Shown: positions 6,377 to 15,331 of the stretch, piece after piece
How the letters are laid out: each line of letters starts with the position of its first letter
How positions within the stretch are numbered: the stretch's first letter is position 1
NCBI GenBank assembly: GCA_017470505.1
Contig: JAFUYO010000006.1
Location: 1 to 32,833 of the forward strand
DNA from: Butyrivibrio sp.
GTDB lineage: Bacteria > Bacillota > Clostridia > Lachnospirales > Lachnospiraceae
DNA: 32,833 nucleotides
Direction of reading: 5' to 3'
The notes under the pieces: model-generated
What the model was told of the DNA's origin: nothing
What the model saw: the letters and a program-made list of their open reading frames with translations, nothing else
Database searches by the model: none
Translations under genes and position numbers: made by a program

Positions 6377-6386
6377 TAATTAGGCG

Positions 6387-6459
6387 AGCGATAGACGGGG
6401 CTCGAACCCGCGGTCTCGACCTTGGCAAGGTCGCGCGTTACCAACTACGCCACTATCGC
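6387..6459 (-). tRNA. tRNA-Gly (anticodon GCC), copy 2
   Basis: Identical over all 73 nt to the gene at 1956-2028, with loop TTGCCAA, discriminator T and no encoded CCA. Its promoter and terminator sequences differ from those of copy 1, so the identity is confined to the tRNA and one or two flanking bases. Confidence 0.97.
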
Positions 6460-6495
6460 ATTTATGTCACAACAATTAATTGCGACAACGAATTG

Positions 6496-6524
6496 ATTTT
6501 AGACTAAAAATGCGGTATTGTCAA
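6496..6524 (-). promoter_or_regulatory. Promoter of tRNA-Gly copy 2
   Basis: Minus strand: -35 TTGACA (6524-6519), a 17-bp spacer and -10 TAAAAT (6501-6496). Confidence 0.75.
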
Positions 6525-6551
6525 CATGTATTTAAAAAATGGTGAAAAAAT

Positions 6552-6672
6552 GCAGAATGATTTTTCAAAGGCAAGGAAGAAAACGTAGACAATGCGGGCA
6601 TTGTTAAGGCTCTTGACGCAGCATTTAGGAAATCAGGCAAGTAAAATGTTCAAGTTATTTCGCTACAGTTCC
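6552..6672 (+). repeat. ERIC-like inverted-repeat element, copy 1 (left end missing)
   Basis: These 121 bp match the reverse complement of the copy at the window end (32697-32833) with two differences. The right terminus GCTACAGTTCC is intact and the left terminal repeat is missing. The core contains the hairpin ACAATG-CGGG-CATTGT. The element ends 8 bp before the ribosome binding site of the methyltransferase gene, so it is probably transcribed as part of that leader. Confidence 0.9.
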
Positions 6673-6696
6673 TAACGGGTAGGAGAGGAAAGAAGA

Positions 6697-8094
6697 ATGG
6701 CAGCAGCAGTACTTAAAAGGGGCGCAGGCAGGGAGTTTAAGGCGGGCGGCCCGTGGATATATGACAATGAGGTGGACAGAGTAGAAGGCTCTTTTGAAAA
6801 CGGAGATGTGGTAGAGCTGCATGACTTTGACGGCTTTTTTCTGGGGTATGGGATTATCAACGTAAGGTCCAAAATCCGCGTCAGGATCATGTCGCGTAAA
6901 AGAGAGCACCCCATTACGGAAGAGCTGATAGGGCGCAGGGTGAAGGATGCCTGGGAGCACAGGAAGCAGATCATGGTCGGCTATGTGCACCAGTTTCTGC
7001 TCTCAGGCAGCACTATATTTGATGGCGGAGAACCGGATGCGAGCATAGATGAATCAGATGGCAGAGGATCAGATCAGGCCGTAGATATAAAAGCAGCTCC
7101 CGATATAAACGGAGAGGTGCTTAATAATACCGATTGCTCGGGAAGCAGGGGAGTAAGTTCAATGGCGGATGCCTACAAGAGGCTGTCGTGCCGCCTCATT
7201 TTCGGGGAGGCGGACTTTCTGCCGGGGATAACCATCGACAAGTTCTCAGACGTCCTTGTCATTGAATCACTGGCTCTTGGTACCGACAGGATGAAGGAGC
7301 TTATCATCGATAAGTGCAAAAAAGTTCTGGCAGAGGACGGCGTCATTATCCGCGGCGTCTACGAGAGGAGCGACGCCAAGGTGCGCGAGCTCGAGGGACT
7401 TGAGAGGACCAAGGGCTTTATCGGAGAGCCCTTCGACACAAAAGTATTAATAGAAGAGAACGGCGTGAAATACTTCGTCGATGTGGAGAACGGCCAGAAG
7501 ACGGGCTTTTTCCTGGACCAGAAGTTCAACAGGCAGGCCATCGGGCTTATCTGCAGGGGCAAAAAAGTTCTGGACTGCTTCACGCACACCGGCTCGTTTG
7601 CCCTGAATGCGGCAGCAGGAGGCGCGGTGTCGGTCCTCGGAGTTGACGCATCGGACCTTGGCTGTGAGCAGGCGCGTGAAAATGCCGCGCTCAACGGCTT
7701 TGAAAAGACAGTGACCTTTAAGTGCGCTGATGTGTTTGAGCTGCTTCCTGAGCTTGAAAGAAAGGGCGAGCAGTTCGACGTTGTCATCCTGGACCCACCG
7801 GCGTTTACCAAGTCGAGAGCTTCAATTAAGAAAGCGGTCACGGGCTACAAGGAGATCAACCTGCGCGGTATGCGTCTTGTGAAGGATGGTGGGTACCTTG
7901 CAACCTGCTCCTGCTCGCACTTCATGGACGAGGAGCTCTTTTTGAAGACGATAGCGGATGCTGCGAGGGACGCACACAAGCGCCTTAAGCAGGTCGAGTT
8001 CAGGCAGCAGGCCATGGATCATCCGATCCTCTGGGGCGGCTCATCATCATATTACCTGAAGTTCGTGATCTTCCAGGTATGCGACGAGATGTAA
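6697..8094 (+). CDS. Class I SAM-dependent rRNA methyltransferase, RlmI family
   Basis: Members of this family (RlmI/YccW) methylate C5 of a cytosine in 23S rRNA. The protein has 465 residues, against about 395 for typical members. Residues 1-80 look like the PUA RNA-binding domain (GRVF-type start: KRGAGREFKAGGPWIYDNEV). The catalytic half has the SAM-binding motif VLDCFTHTGSFALNAAAGG near residue 290, the DPPAFTKSR motif near 365 and CSCSHF near 405. The extra length is an acidic, low-complexity insert at about residues 104-154 (DGGEPDASIDESDGRG onward), between the PUA domain and the linker domain. The start is set by AGGAGAGG at 6681-6688. An ERIC-like repeat lies directly upstream. The rRNA target in this organism is inferred from family only. 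Confidence 0.88.
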   Translation: MAAAVLKRGAGREFKAGGPWIYDNEVDRVEGSFENGDVVELHDFDGFFLGYGIINVRSKIRVRIMSRKREHPITEELIGRRVKDAWEHRKQIMVGYVHQFLLSGSTIFDGGEPDASIDESDGRGSDQAVDIKAAPDINGEVLNNTDCSGSRGVSSMADAYKRLSCRLIFGEADFLPGITIDKFSDVLVIESLALGTDRMKELIIDKCKKVLAEDGVIIRGVYERSDAKVRELEGLERTKGFIGEPFDTKVLIEENGVKYFVDVENGQKTGFFLDQKFNRQAIGLICRGKKVLDCFTHTGSFALNAAAGGAVSVLGVDASDLGCEQARENAALNGFEKTVTFKCADVFELLPELERKGEQFDVVILDPPAFTKSRASIKKAVTGYKEINLRGMRLVKDGGYLATCSCSHFMDEELFLKTIADAARDAHKRLKQVEFRQQAMDHPILWGGSSSYYLKFVIFQVCDEM

Positions 8095-8131
8095 GAACCT
8101 GGAAAGGTTGAAAACACTGATGTGTATCATC

Positions 8132-8161
8132 TTGTAATAGGCCGACATGGTATTTTATAAT
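8132..8161 (+). promoter_or_regulatory. Promoter of the small gene at 8208
   Basis: -35 TTGTAA (8132-8137), an 18-bp spacer and -10 TATAAT (8156-8161). Confidence 0.6.
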
Positions 8162-8207
8162 ACGGTTAGAAGTAAAAACCGATATACTTACTGAGGAGGT
8201 GATATAT

Positions 8208-8383
8208 ATGACAGCTACAGCTGAAACACTCCGCAAATTAGATTCATTGAGTGAACAAGACTTTAACATGATAGTTAGCCTGACAGACTTAGCATATCAC
8301 AGGGAAAAGACAGTGATATTGAGGCATTCAGACAGATCAGAAAGCGTACATCTCAAAGTCCTATGACAGAAGATGTATTATGA
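8208..8383 (+). pseudogene. Small frameshifted gene, antitoxin-like in size and style
   Basis: A very strong ribosome binding site (GAGGAGGTGAT) precedes ATG 8208, which opens MTATAETLRKLDSLSEQDF and continues to about AYHREK near 8310. A one-base shift there restores a convincing second half, DIEAFRQIRKR then TSQSPMTEDVL, ending at TGA 8381-8383. Without the shift the frame ends in an implausible basic tail at 8364-8366. The intact form would be about 58 residues. Short helical proteins of this type next to their own promoter are often antitoxins, but no partner toxin is adjacent and the family was not identified. A sequencing error at the A-run is an alternative to real decay. Confidence 0.6.
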
Positions 8384-8391
8384 GGAGAGAT

Positions 8392-8856
8392 ATGACAGAC
8401 TACAGATTACTGGCGCAGCAATTAAGAGTACTTGCGGAGGATGAGCCGCATTTCTTGCCGGTCTTATCGAACGCATCGGCGCTCATAAATGAGAACATGG
8501 AGGACCTCAACTGGGCGGGTTTCTACCTTATGAATAAGGGCTCGCTCCTGTTGGGCCCCTTCCAGGGGAAGGTCGCCTGCATCAGGATTGAGCTCGGGAA
8601 GGGCGTCTGTGGAACAGCAGCAGAGCGGGACGAGACGCAGCTTGTTGCAAACGTCCACGAGTTTGCAGGCCACATCGCCTGCGACAGCGCATCCAACTCA
8701 GAGATCGTCGTCCCGATCCACTTTGGCGGCAAAGTAATCGGCGTCCTCGACATCGACAGCCCAAGCCTTGCCCGCTTTTCCGAGGAAGACCGGGATGGCC
8801 TCGAGCTCTTCGTGAGAACCCTCGAAGAAGTCACCGATTTCAGCGGATTTACCTGA
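8392..8856 (+). CDS. msrC: Free methionine-(R)-sulfoxide reductase, GAF domain
   Basis: Reduces free methionine-R-sulfoxide and so protects against oxidative damage in the cytoplasm. The 154-residue protein is a single GAF domain, the usual size for fRMsr (YebR/MsrC). The active-site signature is complete: VACIRIELGKGVCGTAA around residues 60-76 and HIACDSASNSEIVVPI around 93-108, giving the three cysteines used in catalysis and disulfide exchange. The start at 8392 is preferred because GAGGAGAG ends a few bases upstream; an earlier ATG at 8380 overlaps the stop of the preceding frameshifted gene and lacks its own site. The two genes are therefore in one unit under the promoter at 8132. A strong terminator follows. 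Confidence 0.92.
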   Translation: MTDYRLLAQQLRVLAEDEPHFLPVLSNASALINENMEDLNWAGFYLMNKGSLLLGPFQGKVACIRIELGKGVCGTAAERDETQLVANVHEFAGHIACDSASNSEIVVPIHFGGKVIGVLDIDSPSLARFSEEDRDGLELFVRTLEEVTDFSGFT

Positions 8857-8866
8857 TACATTTTCC

Positions 8867-8904
8867 ATCCCTCACTGTCAGGACAGTGAGGGATGTACTT
8901 TTTT
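8867..8904 (+). terminator. Terminator after msrC
   Basis: A perfect 13-bp stem ATCCCTCACTGTC/GACAGTGAGGGAT with a 2-nt spacer, then T6 at about 8898-8903. Confidence 0.93.
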
Positions 8905-9004
8905 ATACTAAATTTATAAAAAATAATTTCCAAAGTGTTAGAATTATCGTAACTATATATATGGAAAGATAGACTTGATTTTTTTCAGGAACGGAGTGTA
9001 CAGC

Positions 9005-12000
9005 ATGGATTCTAACGGCTTAAACAAAGAACTTCAAAAATTTGCTTCAAAGGACAGACAGGTATTGCCAAATCTGAACAATCCACTTGATATGGATTCG
9101 GTGAACAATATCTTAAGCCAGGAGCATTACGTCCCCAAAAAGAGGGATTCTTTTGGCGACAATGACATGAGAAGGCTGGAGGAAGAAAACCTGGCAATCG
9201 ACGGCCTCATTGGCAAGATTGAGACGGGGAGTCTTAAGTATAACGAGTCCGAACTCAAAAAAGAGCTGTTAGAGGCCAAAAAAGGGCGAAACATCTCTCA
9301 GATCCTGCTTAATTCCAAGAAGTTCTGGGGTGACAGCGAGAAGATGGACAATCTCAAAAATGCTCTGTCAAAGCTTGAGCGCTGGATGGGATATGAAAAC
9401 CATAGTGAGATCGATGAGAAGACCTATGACAAGCTGTGCAAATTATATACAGATGCGATAGGTGAGTGTGAGAAGTATATAAACGGCAAGAATCCCTGGC
9501 TTTCCACCGGCAAAAAGAGGATGGAGAGGGTTAAGGCTACTTATGCCAACCTCAAGAGGGAAATGGAGCAGCTCGACTACGCGTGGGAGGTCTACTCGGA
9601 AAACAAGGAGAGAAGGACCGATGACGAAAAGGAGCACCGGATAAACAGCGGAGTAGCTCTTTTGCAGTACGGCAGGCTCGCGAAGGTCGTAAATGATGAG
9701 ATGATAGGCACAACCCGGAGCGATATAAAGAGGACCGAGGAGGCTCTCAAAATTGCTCAGGATTATTTTGATGCGGCAAAGCTCTTCTGCGATACGGACT
9801 ACGAAAAATTAAGAGAGAGAAAGACGAAGGAGAAGGAAGAGCAGGAAAAGGCCAAGAAAGCCGAGAAGGAGAGAAAGAAGAAAGAAAGAGAAGAGGCGAG
9901 AAAGAACCTCCCGGAGGGAGGAGAGATAGAGGATGAAGACGACGAGGAAGAAGAGGAGGAGAGCACCTTCTCCTGGTTTTTGGGCTTTATCCAGGGGAGG
10001 GATGAACTCAAATACGACAAGGACGTTCAGGAGGCTGAGAAGGAGCGCGACCGAAGAAGGCAGCAGACTAATTATGATCAGAGAAAACAGAACGTAGAAA
10101 ACCTTCAGAAGAGGCTCGATGAGCTGAAGAAGCAGGAGTCTGAGCTCGACAAAAAGGCAGATGAGGAGGAAAAAAACGACAAGAGGCGTTCCGAGCTAAA
10201 GCGCCGTGAGAGCAGGGAGAATGCCGGAAGAAACCTGGAAAAGCTCCCTGACGCACTTAAGGAGCTGGTTGGTCTCATAAACGATAACACTGCGCTCTCA
10301 GACAAATTCAAAGATAAGAAAAAGCTTAATAACGAGGACAAAGAGTTTGTCAGGGACATGGTGGCGTTTAAGGATGCGCTCGCTGATTTTGCTGATGGAA
10401 AGGCCATGTCCAGGATCTTTAATATGGGCGGTAATACAGCCAGGATCTATCAGGACAGGTTTGGAAACCTTTCTCTTCGCTATGGCGATAACAGCGTCAG
10501 TCTCAAAGGAAACGGGCATGAGCTCTTTTCCTCGATATCGAGGGACATTGTCTTTAACGCGAAGCTGTACGGCGAGGATGCAGCTCTTAATGTGATGCAG
10601 CAGATGCCTGACAGGATCAGGGAAATGGACGCCTCGGACCTCATCAATATAAGGGAATTTGCAGCTGAAATCCTGCACAGGCATCTCGGAGTGCGAAAGG
10701 GGAACTTGGGCAACATCCCGGTAGAGGATCTTAAGCGCTTCGCAGAGCATAGCTATGATGTGATCGGCAATAAAACCGCGCTCGAGAATTTGCGCAGGGA
10801 AATAGACCAGAGGGGCAAACAGAAGAACGGGCAGATCAATTCTGTGCTCAATCAGGAGCTTCACAGGGTTATGGACTCATCTGACAACGTTGTGTTCCTT
10901 AAGCAGGATGAGCCTGACAAGGGCGGCTGGAGTGATGATGAGTACAAGGTCAGGGAGTTCCTCGCAGATCTTTTCTATTCAAGTGACACCTGGAGCACCG
11001 AGAACGAGAGTACATCAGCTGAGGACAAGCTGAAGGAGATAATCCGGAAGAATTCTGAAGCTGTCGCCATTATCTTAAGCGAGCAGTTTAAGAAAAACCC
11101 TCTCAGAAAGAAAGGCGCAAAAAAAGACAATACCCCCGGAATCCTCGACAACATGCTCGATTCCATGGGTCTTTTTGAAGAGCCCAAAAAAGAGGGCGAT
11201 TTGGATGTCAAAAAGCTTATAAGCACCAATATAAACAGCATCTGTGACACTGTCTACAAGACCGTTATGGGAGATGAGAAGGCAAGTGAGGACGACTTTA
11301 GGGTTCAGATGATGCAGACCCCGCAGATCCTTGGTAACATCATAAAGTCTAATTACAAAAAGATCCCCGGCGAGTCACTCACAGACCTGGCGACGACGAT
11401 CGATGAGACCGTTAAGAGGGCGATGGACGAGGTTCAGGGGAAGTTTGAGAAGTGCATTGACAAGATCTTTTCAGATGAGGGACAGGAAGGTGGTTCAAAG
11501 CGCCTTCAGAAGGGCGATAAGTGGGTTCCCACCGTGCTCTTTGAGATTGAAGAAGTTCAGAAACAGATAAATGAGTCCAGGGGCCTCAGTGAAGAACAGG
11601 CCAAAAAAGAACTTGAAGTCAAAAGGAAATACAACATCGCAAAAAATACGGTTGCCCGGCTCGATAATGAGTATTTTAAACCGGGTCTTACCAAAGATGA
11701 AAAGGACAAACTCGATAAAAAATATAAAGCGGCAGTAGAAAAAGAAACAGCTCTGAAAAAGCAGCTTGATGAATTTAAAAAGATTGATGCAGAGGAAAAT
11801 AAAGAGAAAAATAAAGTTAAGGTTGATACGTACAAGCTTGTCTCGAAGAAAAGCAAGTTGGTCGGAGAGACAACCAGGTGGGATGACAATGAAGATGGCG
11901 ATATAACGAAAAAATACGAATCGATCCTCAAGGAAAACAGAGCTAATGAGAAGAATCGGAAAAACGACCCCAAATATGCGGAGGCAGAGCAGTTTAAAAA

Positions 12001-15000
12001 GGACAAAAAGCGCTTTGATGAAGCTCTTTTGAAATACAACAAGACTCTGCCTGCTGAAATAGAGAAAGCTGAAAAAGAAAAGAATGCGAAGGAGGCAAGG
12101 AAACTTAAAAGGAAATACGACCAGCTCGGAGAGTGGATCAATTCGAACAGCGATGCGATAAAGGCGGGAATGAAGAAGCAGCGCATGGCTGAAATAGAAG
12201 AGCGCATAGATTACCGCAAGAAGAATATGTACAGCTCAAAGGAGCTGGATAATCTCATTCTGAAAAAGGCGCATCATGAAAATAAGCTGGCCAAGCTGAA
12301 GGATAGAATTGCAAAAAGAGATTATAAAACAGATAAAAAGCACACACCTGAGGGTGATAAGGCAAAGATTTCGGAATTTAACAAACAGATTACAACGGAT
12401 GAAAAGAACATAAAGCATAAGAAGCTTGAGCTTGAAAAGGCTGAGCTCAATAAGATCCTCGGCGATGCCGTAAAGGGCAAACAGGGACAGGGTCTTTTTA
12501 CAAAGAATGTACTTAGGACCTACTTTAAGAGCATGCCGATAACCGAGCAGCGCTCAATGGTCGCAGGAGCACTTCGCAACATGAAGAACGGCAAGGCTGT
12601 ACGTAAGGCGGGTGCCGACGATATGGATGAGATGAGTGACATCTTAGGCGGCATGTTCAAGGGGGCAGGACCTCTTTTCCAGAAGATGCTGCAGGGTATT
12701 CCGACGCAGGAGCTTCCCGAGGGGCTTAAGAAAGCAATTTCCGATACGCAGGATTCGCTCGCCCCGATCCCTGAGGAGGTTGTAAAGAACCACTTAAAGA
12801 GCATCATAAAGAGAAGCTCAAATAAGATCGAGAGGATAGAGGTTGTAAACTCACTCGGTGCTGCATCCGTCGGACAGGCATTTCTGTGCAGGGTTTACGG
12901 ACCTGCATTTGCTGAGGGCAAAAACGTCGTTGTGAAGCTCCTGCGTCCCGATGTCAGACAGAAGATGGAGCGCGAGAAACAGATAATGCTCAGTGCTGCG
13001 AAGATGACCGACAGGGATGGAATGACTCCCGCTGAGATCAGGGAGATGGAGGACAGCAAGAGGATAGGCGGCATGGAGGCCACTTACCTCGGGAACCTTA
13101 AGAGGATCGAGGAGGAGCTGGACCTCAATATAGAGGTTGAGAACTGCAAAAAGGGTGCGATATACGACAAGAAGATAGAAGGAAGCAAAGAGGAGAACCT
13201 CTGCACATCGATGAAGATGAGCGACCTCGCAGAGCCCACGAGCGACTCCTGCATCATGGAGATCGCCGGAAACAAGACCCTGAAGAGATATATCGCAGAA
13301 CTTAATGACAAGATGGCCTCTCTTGAGAAGTACTTTGAGACAGATACCGATGAAAAGGGGAAAAAGCTTCTCAGGACGACAGAAAAAGGCGAGCTTGTGC
13401 TGAAAAAGAATCTTGGAGCCGAAGCTTATTTAGAGATTGAGTCTATAAAAAAAGATCTTGAAAAGGGCCTTGCTGATGCTAAGGAGAGGCAGAAGGGGCT
13501 TTTGCAGCTCTCCGAGAAGTGGGTAACGGAAGGAATTTATGAGAAGGGCTATTACCACGGCGACCTTCACGCCGGTAATATCATGGTCGGCGAGAAGGGC
13601 ATTACCGTAATTGATTTTGGTAATGCGACAGAGCTCGATTCGACGCAGCAGAAGTATGTAATCAGGATGATGGCGGCAGCTGCCATGGGCGAAGTGGAGA
13701 TGTTCCGCTCAAGCTTCCATGCTCTTTTGCAGAACACGCCTGAGGAGGTCTATCAGTCAAAGAGGGATGAGCTGACCCTTGCACTCAAGGAAGTCCTCAA
13801 AATGGGCAACGCCTCATCCACGGGAGAGCGCATAGCCGTTGCGCTCACAAAGGCCCAGGAACTCGGACTCGAGCTGCCGCCTGTTGTTGCGAATTTCTCA
13901 TCGGGCCAGCTCCGGTTGCAGAACACGGTCACTGATATGAACAACATGCTAAAGAGCCTTCAGAATACCTGCAAGCTGCTCTCGCATACAGAGCTTCAAA
14001 GAGACAGGTACCAGGAAAAAATAGATCTTGTGTACAGCGGATTAGGGCATGCAAAGAAGTTAGATGACATTCTGCTCGCGAAGGCCAGAGTAGCCGGTAA
14101 TCTAAAGCGGTATGACCTTATTACAGAAGAGAGCTTTAAAAAGGAGCTCAATGAGGCTACCGATACAAAGGCTTTTTGCGAAAAGCACAGGATCGACCGG
14201 GGGCTGTCTGAGGAAAAGGAGAGACTGAACCGGATACTCAGGCATGAAGAGTATTTTACCTATGAAGAAGAGACTAATATACATATTAATGTCGACGGCG
14301 TCGGGTTAAAAAAGGCATTTCCAAAGTTGTACGAATTCGTACAGGGTACTTCTCTGGGTCAGGCCAGCCTGGTGGGGAGCGTATTTGACTACCTTGCCAT
14401 GATGGTAAGAGACCGCATGGAGTATAAAGCCGGCAGCGCGGGAGCGTACATACTTAACAGAAGCCGCGTCATGAAAGACCCTAAAGAAGATAAGGCGGCA
14501 GTGGGCACTGAGAGACTTGGCGCGCCGCTAAATGGCTTTAAAAACAAAGATCCCAAAGCCAAAAATGCCACAAAATGGGAGAAGAAGTATTTTAACTCGG
14601 TCGATGAGCTTATAGCGTATATCCGTGAAAATGACGAAAAAGCCGTAAAAGGGTGGAGAGATGCAAAGACGCTCATTCCTGAAAAAGAGGAAGATGGCGA
14701 CGGAATCTACAGTAAGATAGATAAGCTTATTGAGGATAAGAAAAATAAGAAGATCAGCAAAGAAGAGTATGATAAGAGCACAGGACAGATATGGGAGGAG
14801 TATAAAGTAAGCATTCTTGAGGAGGCCAATAGTGAGGCTCATTCGGTAAGAGAACAGTTTTTAAAGGATATGAAGAAAATATATCCTGTTGATACAAAAG
14901 GAAAAATAAGAGAAAATCTCCCCGAAAGGTTTAACAGATTTAAGCTCGCTCTTGAGAATATCTATACATACAATGACTCTGCGGAATTTAAGAAAAGAGG

Positions 15001-15331
15001 GCAGGAGATGCTCTCAGAATATGAAAAGTGCCTGAAAGATACTCATTATGCTGAAAGTAATGCGAAGGCGATCCGGAAGAAGTTTAATGAATTTTCAGTG
15101 CTGATGCTGGATAATGCAGTTATTGCGACCAAGAACCTGAGCGAAAAACTTACGAAGAATGATATTAAAAACGTAAATAAATATGACACCGCAGTAAAAC
15201 CCAAGGATTTCCTCGATGTCATGGGCGGTGTTATAGACAAGTACCTGACCAGAACCTTCTTCCAGCTCGGAATAAAGGGCAACTACAAGGCACGCAAAGC
15301 GCTTAAGAAAAGCGGGGTGGTCATCAAATGA
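9005..15331 (+). CDS. Giant coiled-coil protein with embedded UbiB/ABC1 kinase-like domain
   Basis: A 2108-residue protein, several times longer than normal UbiB/AarF proteins (about 500). Residues 1 to about 1200 are highly charged and mostly coiled-coil in character, with a run of acidic residues near 305-325 (EDEDDEEEEEE). The UbiB-like region spans about 1210-1600. It has GPLFQKMLQ near 1222, corresponding to the KxGQ motif but without its Gly. It also has the Ala-rich loop LGAASVGQAFLCRV near 1280, the lysine in VVVKLLRP near 1309, ELDLNIEVENC near 1372, the catalytic loop YYHGDLHAGNIMV near 1515 and the metal-binding VIDFGNA near 1535. Key kinase/ATPase residues are therefore present. 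About 500 further residues follow. No signal peptide or clear membrane span is visible. The start at 9005 uses GGAG at 8993-8996. The ATG of the next gene overlaps its stop. Substrate and role are unknown. Confidence 0.85.
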   Translation: MDSNGLNKELQKFASKDRQVLPNLNNPLDMDSVNNILSQEHYVPKKRDSFGDNDMRRLEEENLAIDGLIGKIETGSLKYNESELKKELLEAKKGRNISQILLNSKKFWGDSEKMDNLKNALSKLERWMGYENHSEIDEKTYDKLCKLYTDAIGECEKYINGKNPWLSTGKKRMERVKATYANLKREMEQLDYAWEVYSENKERRTDDEKEHRINSGVALLQYGRLAKVVNDEMIGTTRSDIKRTEEALKIAQDYFDAAKLFCDTDYEKLRERKTKEKEEQEKAKKAEKERKKKEREEARKNLPEGGEIEDEDDEEEEEESTFSWFLGFIQGRDELKYDKDVQEAEKERDRRRQQTNYDQRKQNVENLQKRLDELKKQESELDKKADEEEKNDKRRSELKRRESRENAGRNLEKLPDALKELVGLINDNTALSDKFKDKKKLNNEDKEFVRDMVAFKDALADFADGKAMSRIFNMGGNTARIYQDRFGNLSLRYGDNSVSLKGNGHELFSSISRDIVFNAKLYGEDAALNVMQQMPDRIREMDASDLINIREFAAEILHRHLGVRKGNLGNIPVEDLKRFAEHSYDVIGNKTALENLRREIDQRGKQKNGQINSVLNQELHRVMDSSDNVVFLKQDEPDKGGWSDDEYKVREFLADLFYSSDTWSTENESTSAEDKLKEIIRKNSEAVAIILSEQFKKNPLRKKGAKKDNTPGILDNMLDSMGLFEEPKKEGDLDVKKLISTNINSICDTVYKTVMGDEKASEDDFRVQMMQTPQILGNIIKSNYKKIPGESLTDLATTIDETVKRAMDEVQGKFEKCIDKIFSDEGQEGGSKRLQKGDKWVPTVLFEIEEVQKQINESRGLSEEQAKKELEVKRKYNIAKNTVARLDNEYFKPGLTKDEKDKLDKKYKAAVEKETALKKQLDEFKKIDAEENKEKNKVKVDTYKLVSKKSKLVGETTRWDDNEDGDITKKYESILKENRANEKNRKNDPKYAEAEQFKKDKKRFDEALLKYNKTLPAEIEKAEKEKNAKEARKLKRKYDQLGEWINSNSDAIKAGMKKQRMAEIEERIDYRKKNMYSSKELDNLILKKAHHENKLAKLKDRIAKRDYKTDKKHTPEGDKAKISEFNKQITTDEKNIKHKKLELEKAELNKILGDAVKGKQGQGLFTKNVLRTYFKSMPITEQRSMVAGALRNMKNGKAVRKAGADDMDEMSDILGGMFKGAGPLFQKMLQGIPTQELPEGLKKAISDTQDSLAPIPEEVVKNHLKSIIKRSSNKIERIEVVNSLGAASVGQAFLCRVYGPAFAEGKNVVVKLLRPDVRQKMEREKQIMLSAAKMTDRDGMTPAEIREMEDSKRIGGMEATYLGNLKRIEEELDLNIEVENCKKGAIYDKKIEGSKEENLCTSMKMSDLAEPTSDSCIMEIAGNKTLKRYIAELNDKMASLEKYFETDTDEKGKKLLRTTEKGELVLKKNLGAEAYLEIESIKKDLEKGLADAKERQKGLLQLSEKWVTEGIYEKGYYHGDLHAGNIMVGEKGITVIDFGNATELDSTQQKYVIRMMAAAAMGEVEMFRSSFHALLQNTPEEVYQSKRDELTLALKEVLKMGNASSTGERIAVALTKAQELGLELPPVVANFSSGQLRLQNTVTDMNNMLKSLQNTCKLLSHTELQRDRYQEKIDLVYSGLGHAKKLDDILLAKARVAGNLKRYDLITEESFKKELNEATDTKAFCEKHRIDRGLSEEKERLNRILRHEEYFTYEEETNIHINVDGVGLKKAFPKLYEFVQGTSLGQASLVGSVFDYLAMMVRDRMEYKAGSAGAYILNRSRVMKDPKEDKAAVGTERLGAPLNGFKNKDPKAKNATKWEKKYFNSVDELIAYIRENDEKAVKGWRDAKTLIPEKEEDGDGIYSKIDKLIEDKKNKKISKEEYDKSTGQIWEEYKVSILEEANSEAHSVREQFLKDMKKIYPVDTKGKIRENLPERFNRFKLALENIYTYNDSAEFKKRGQEMLSEYEKCLKDTHYAESNAKAIRKKFNEFSVLMLDNAVIATKNLSEKLTKNDIKNVNKYDTAVKPKDFLDVMGGVIDKYLTRTFFQLGIKGNYKARKALKKSGVVIK

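Noticed and set aside
11557-12207. Minus-strand Ser/Phe-rich open frame of 216 codons that looks membrane-like
   Set aside because: It is antisense to the Lys/Glu coiled coil of the giant protein: AAA/GAA codons read as TTT/TTC on the other strand. No start signals were seen.
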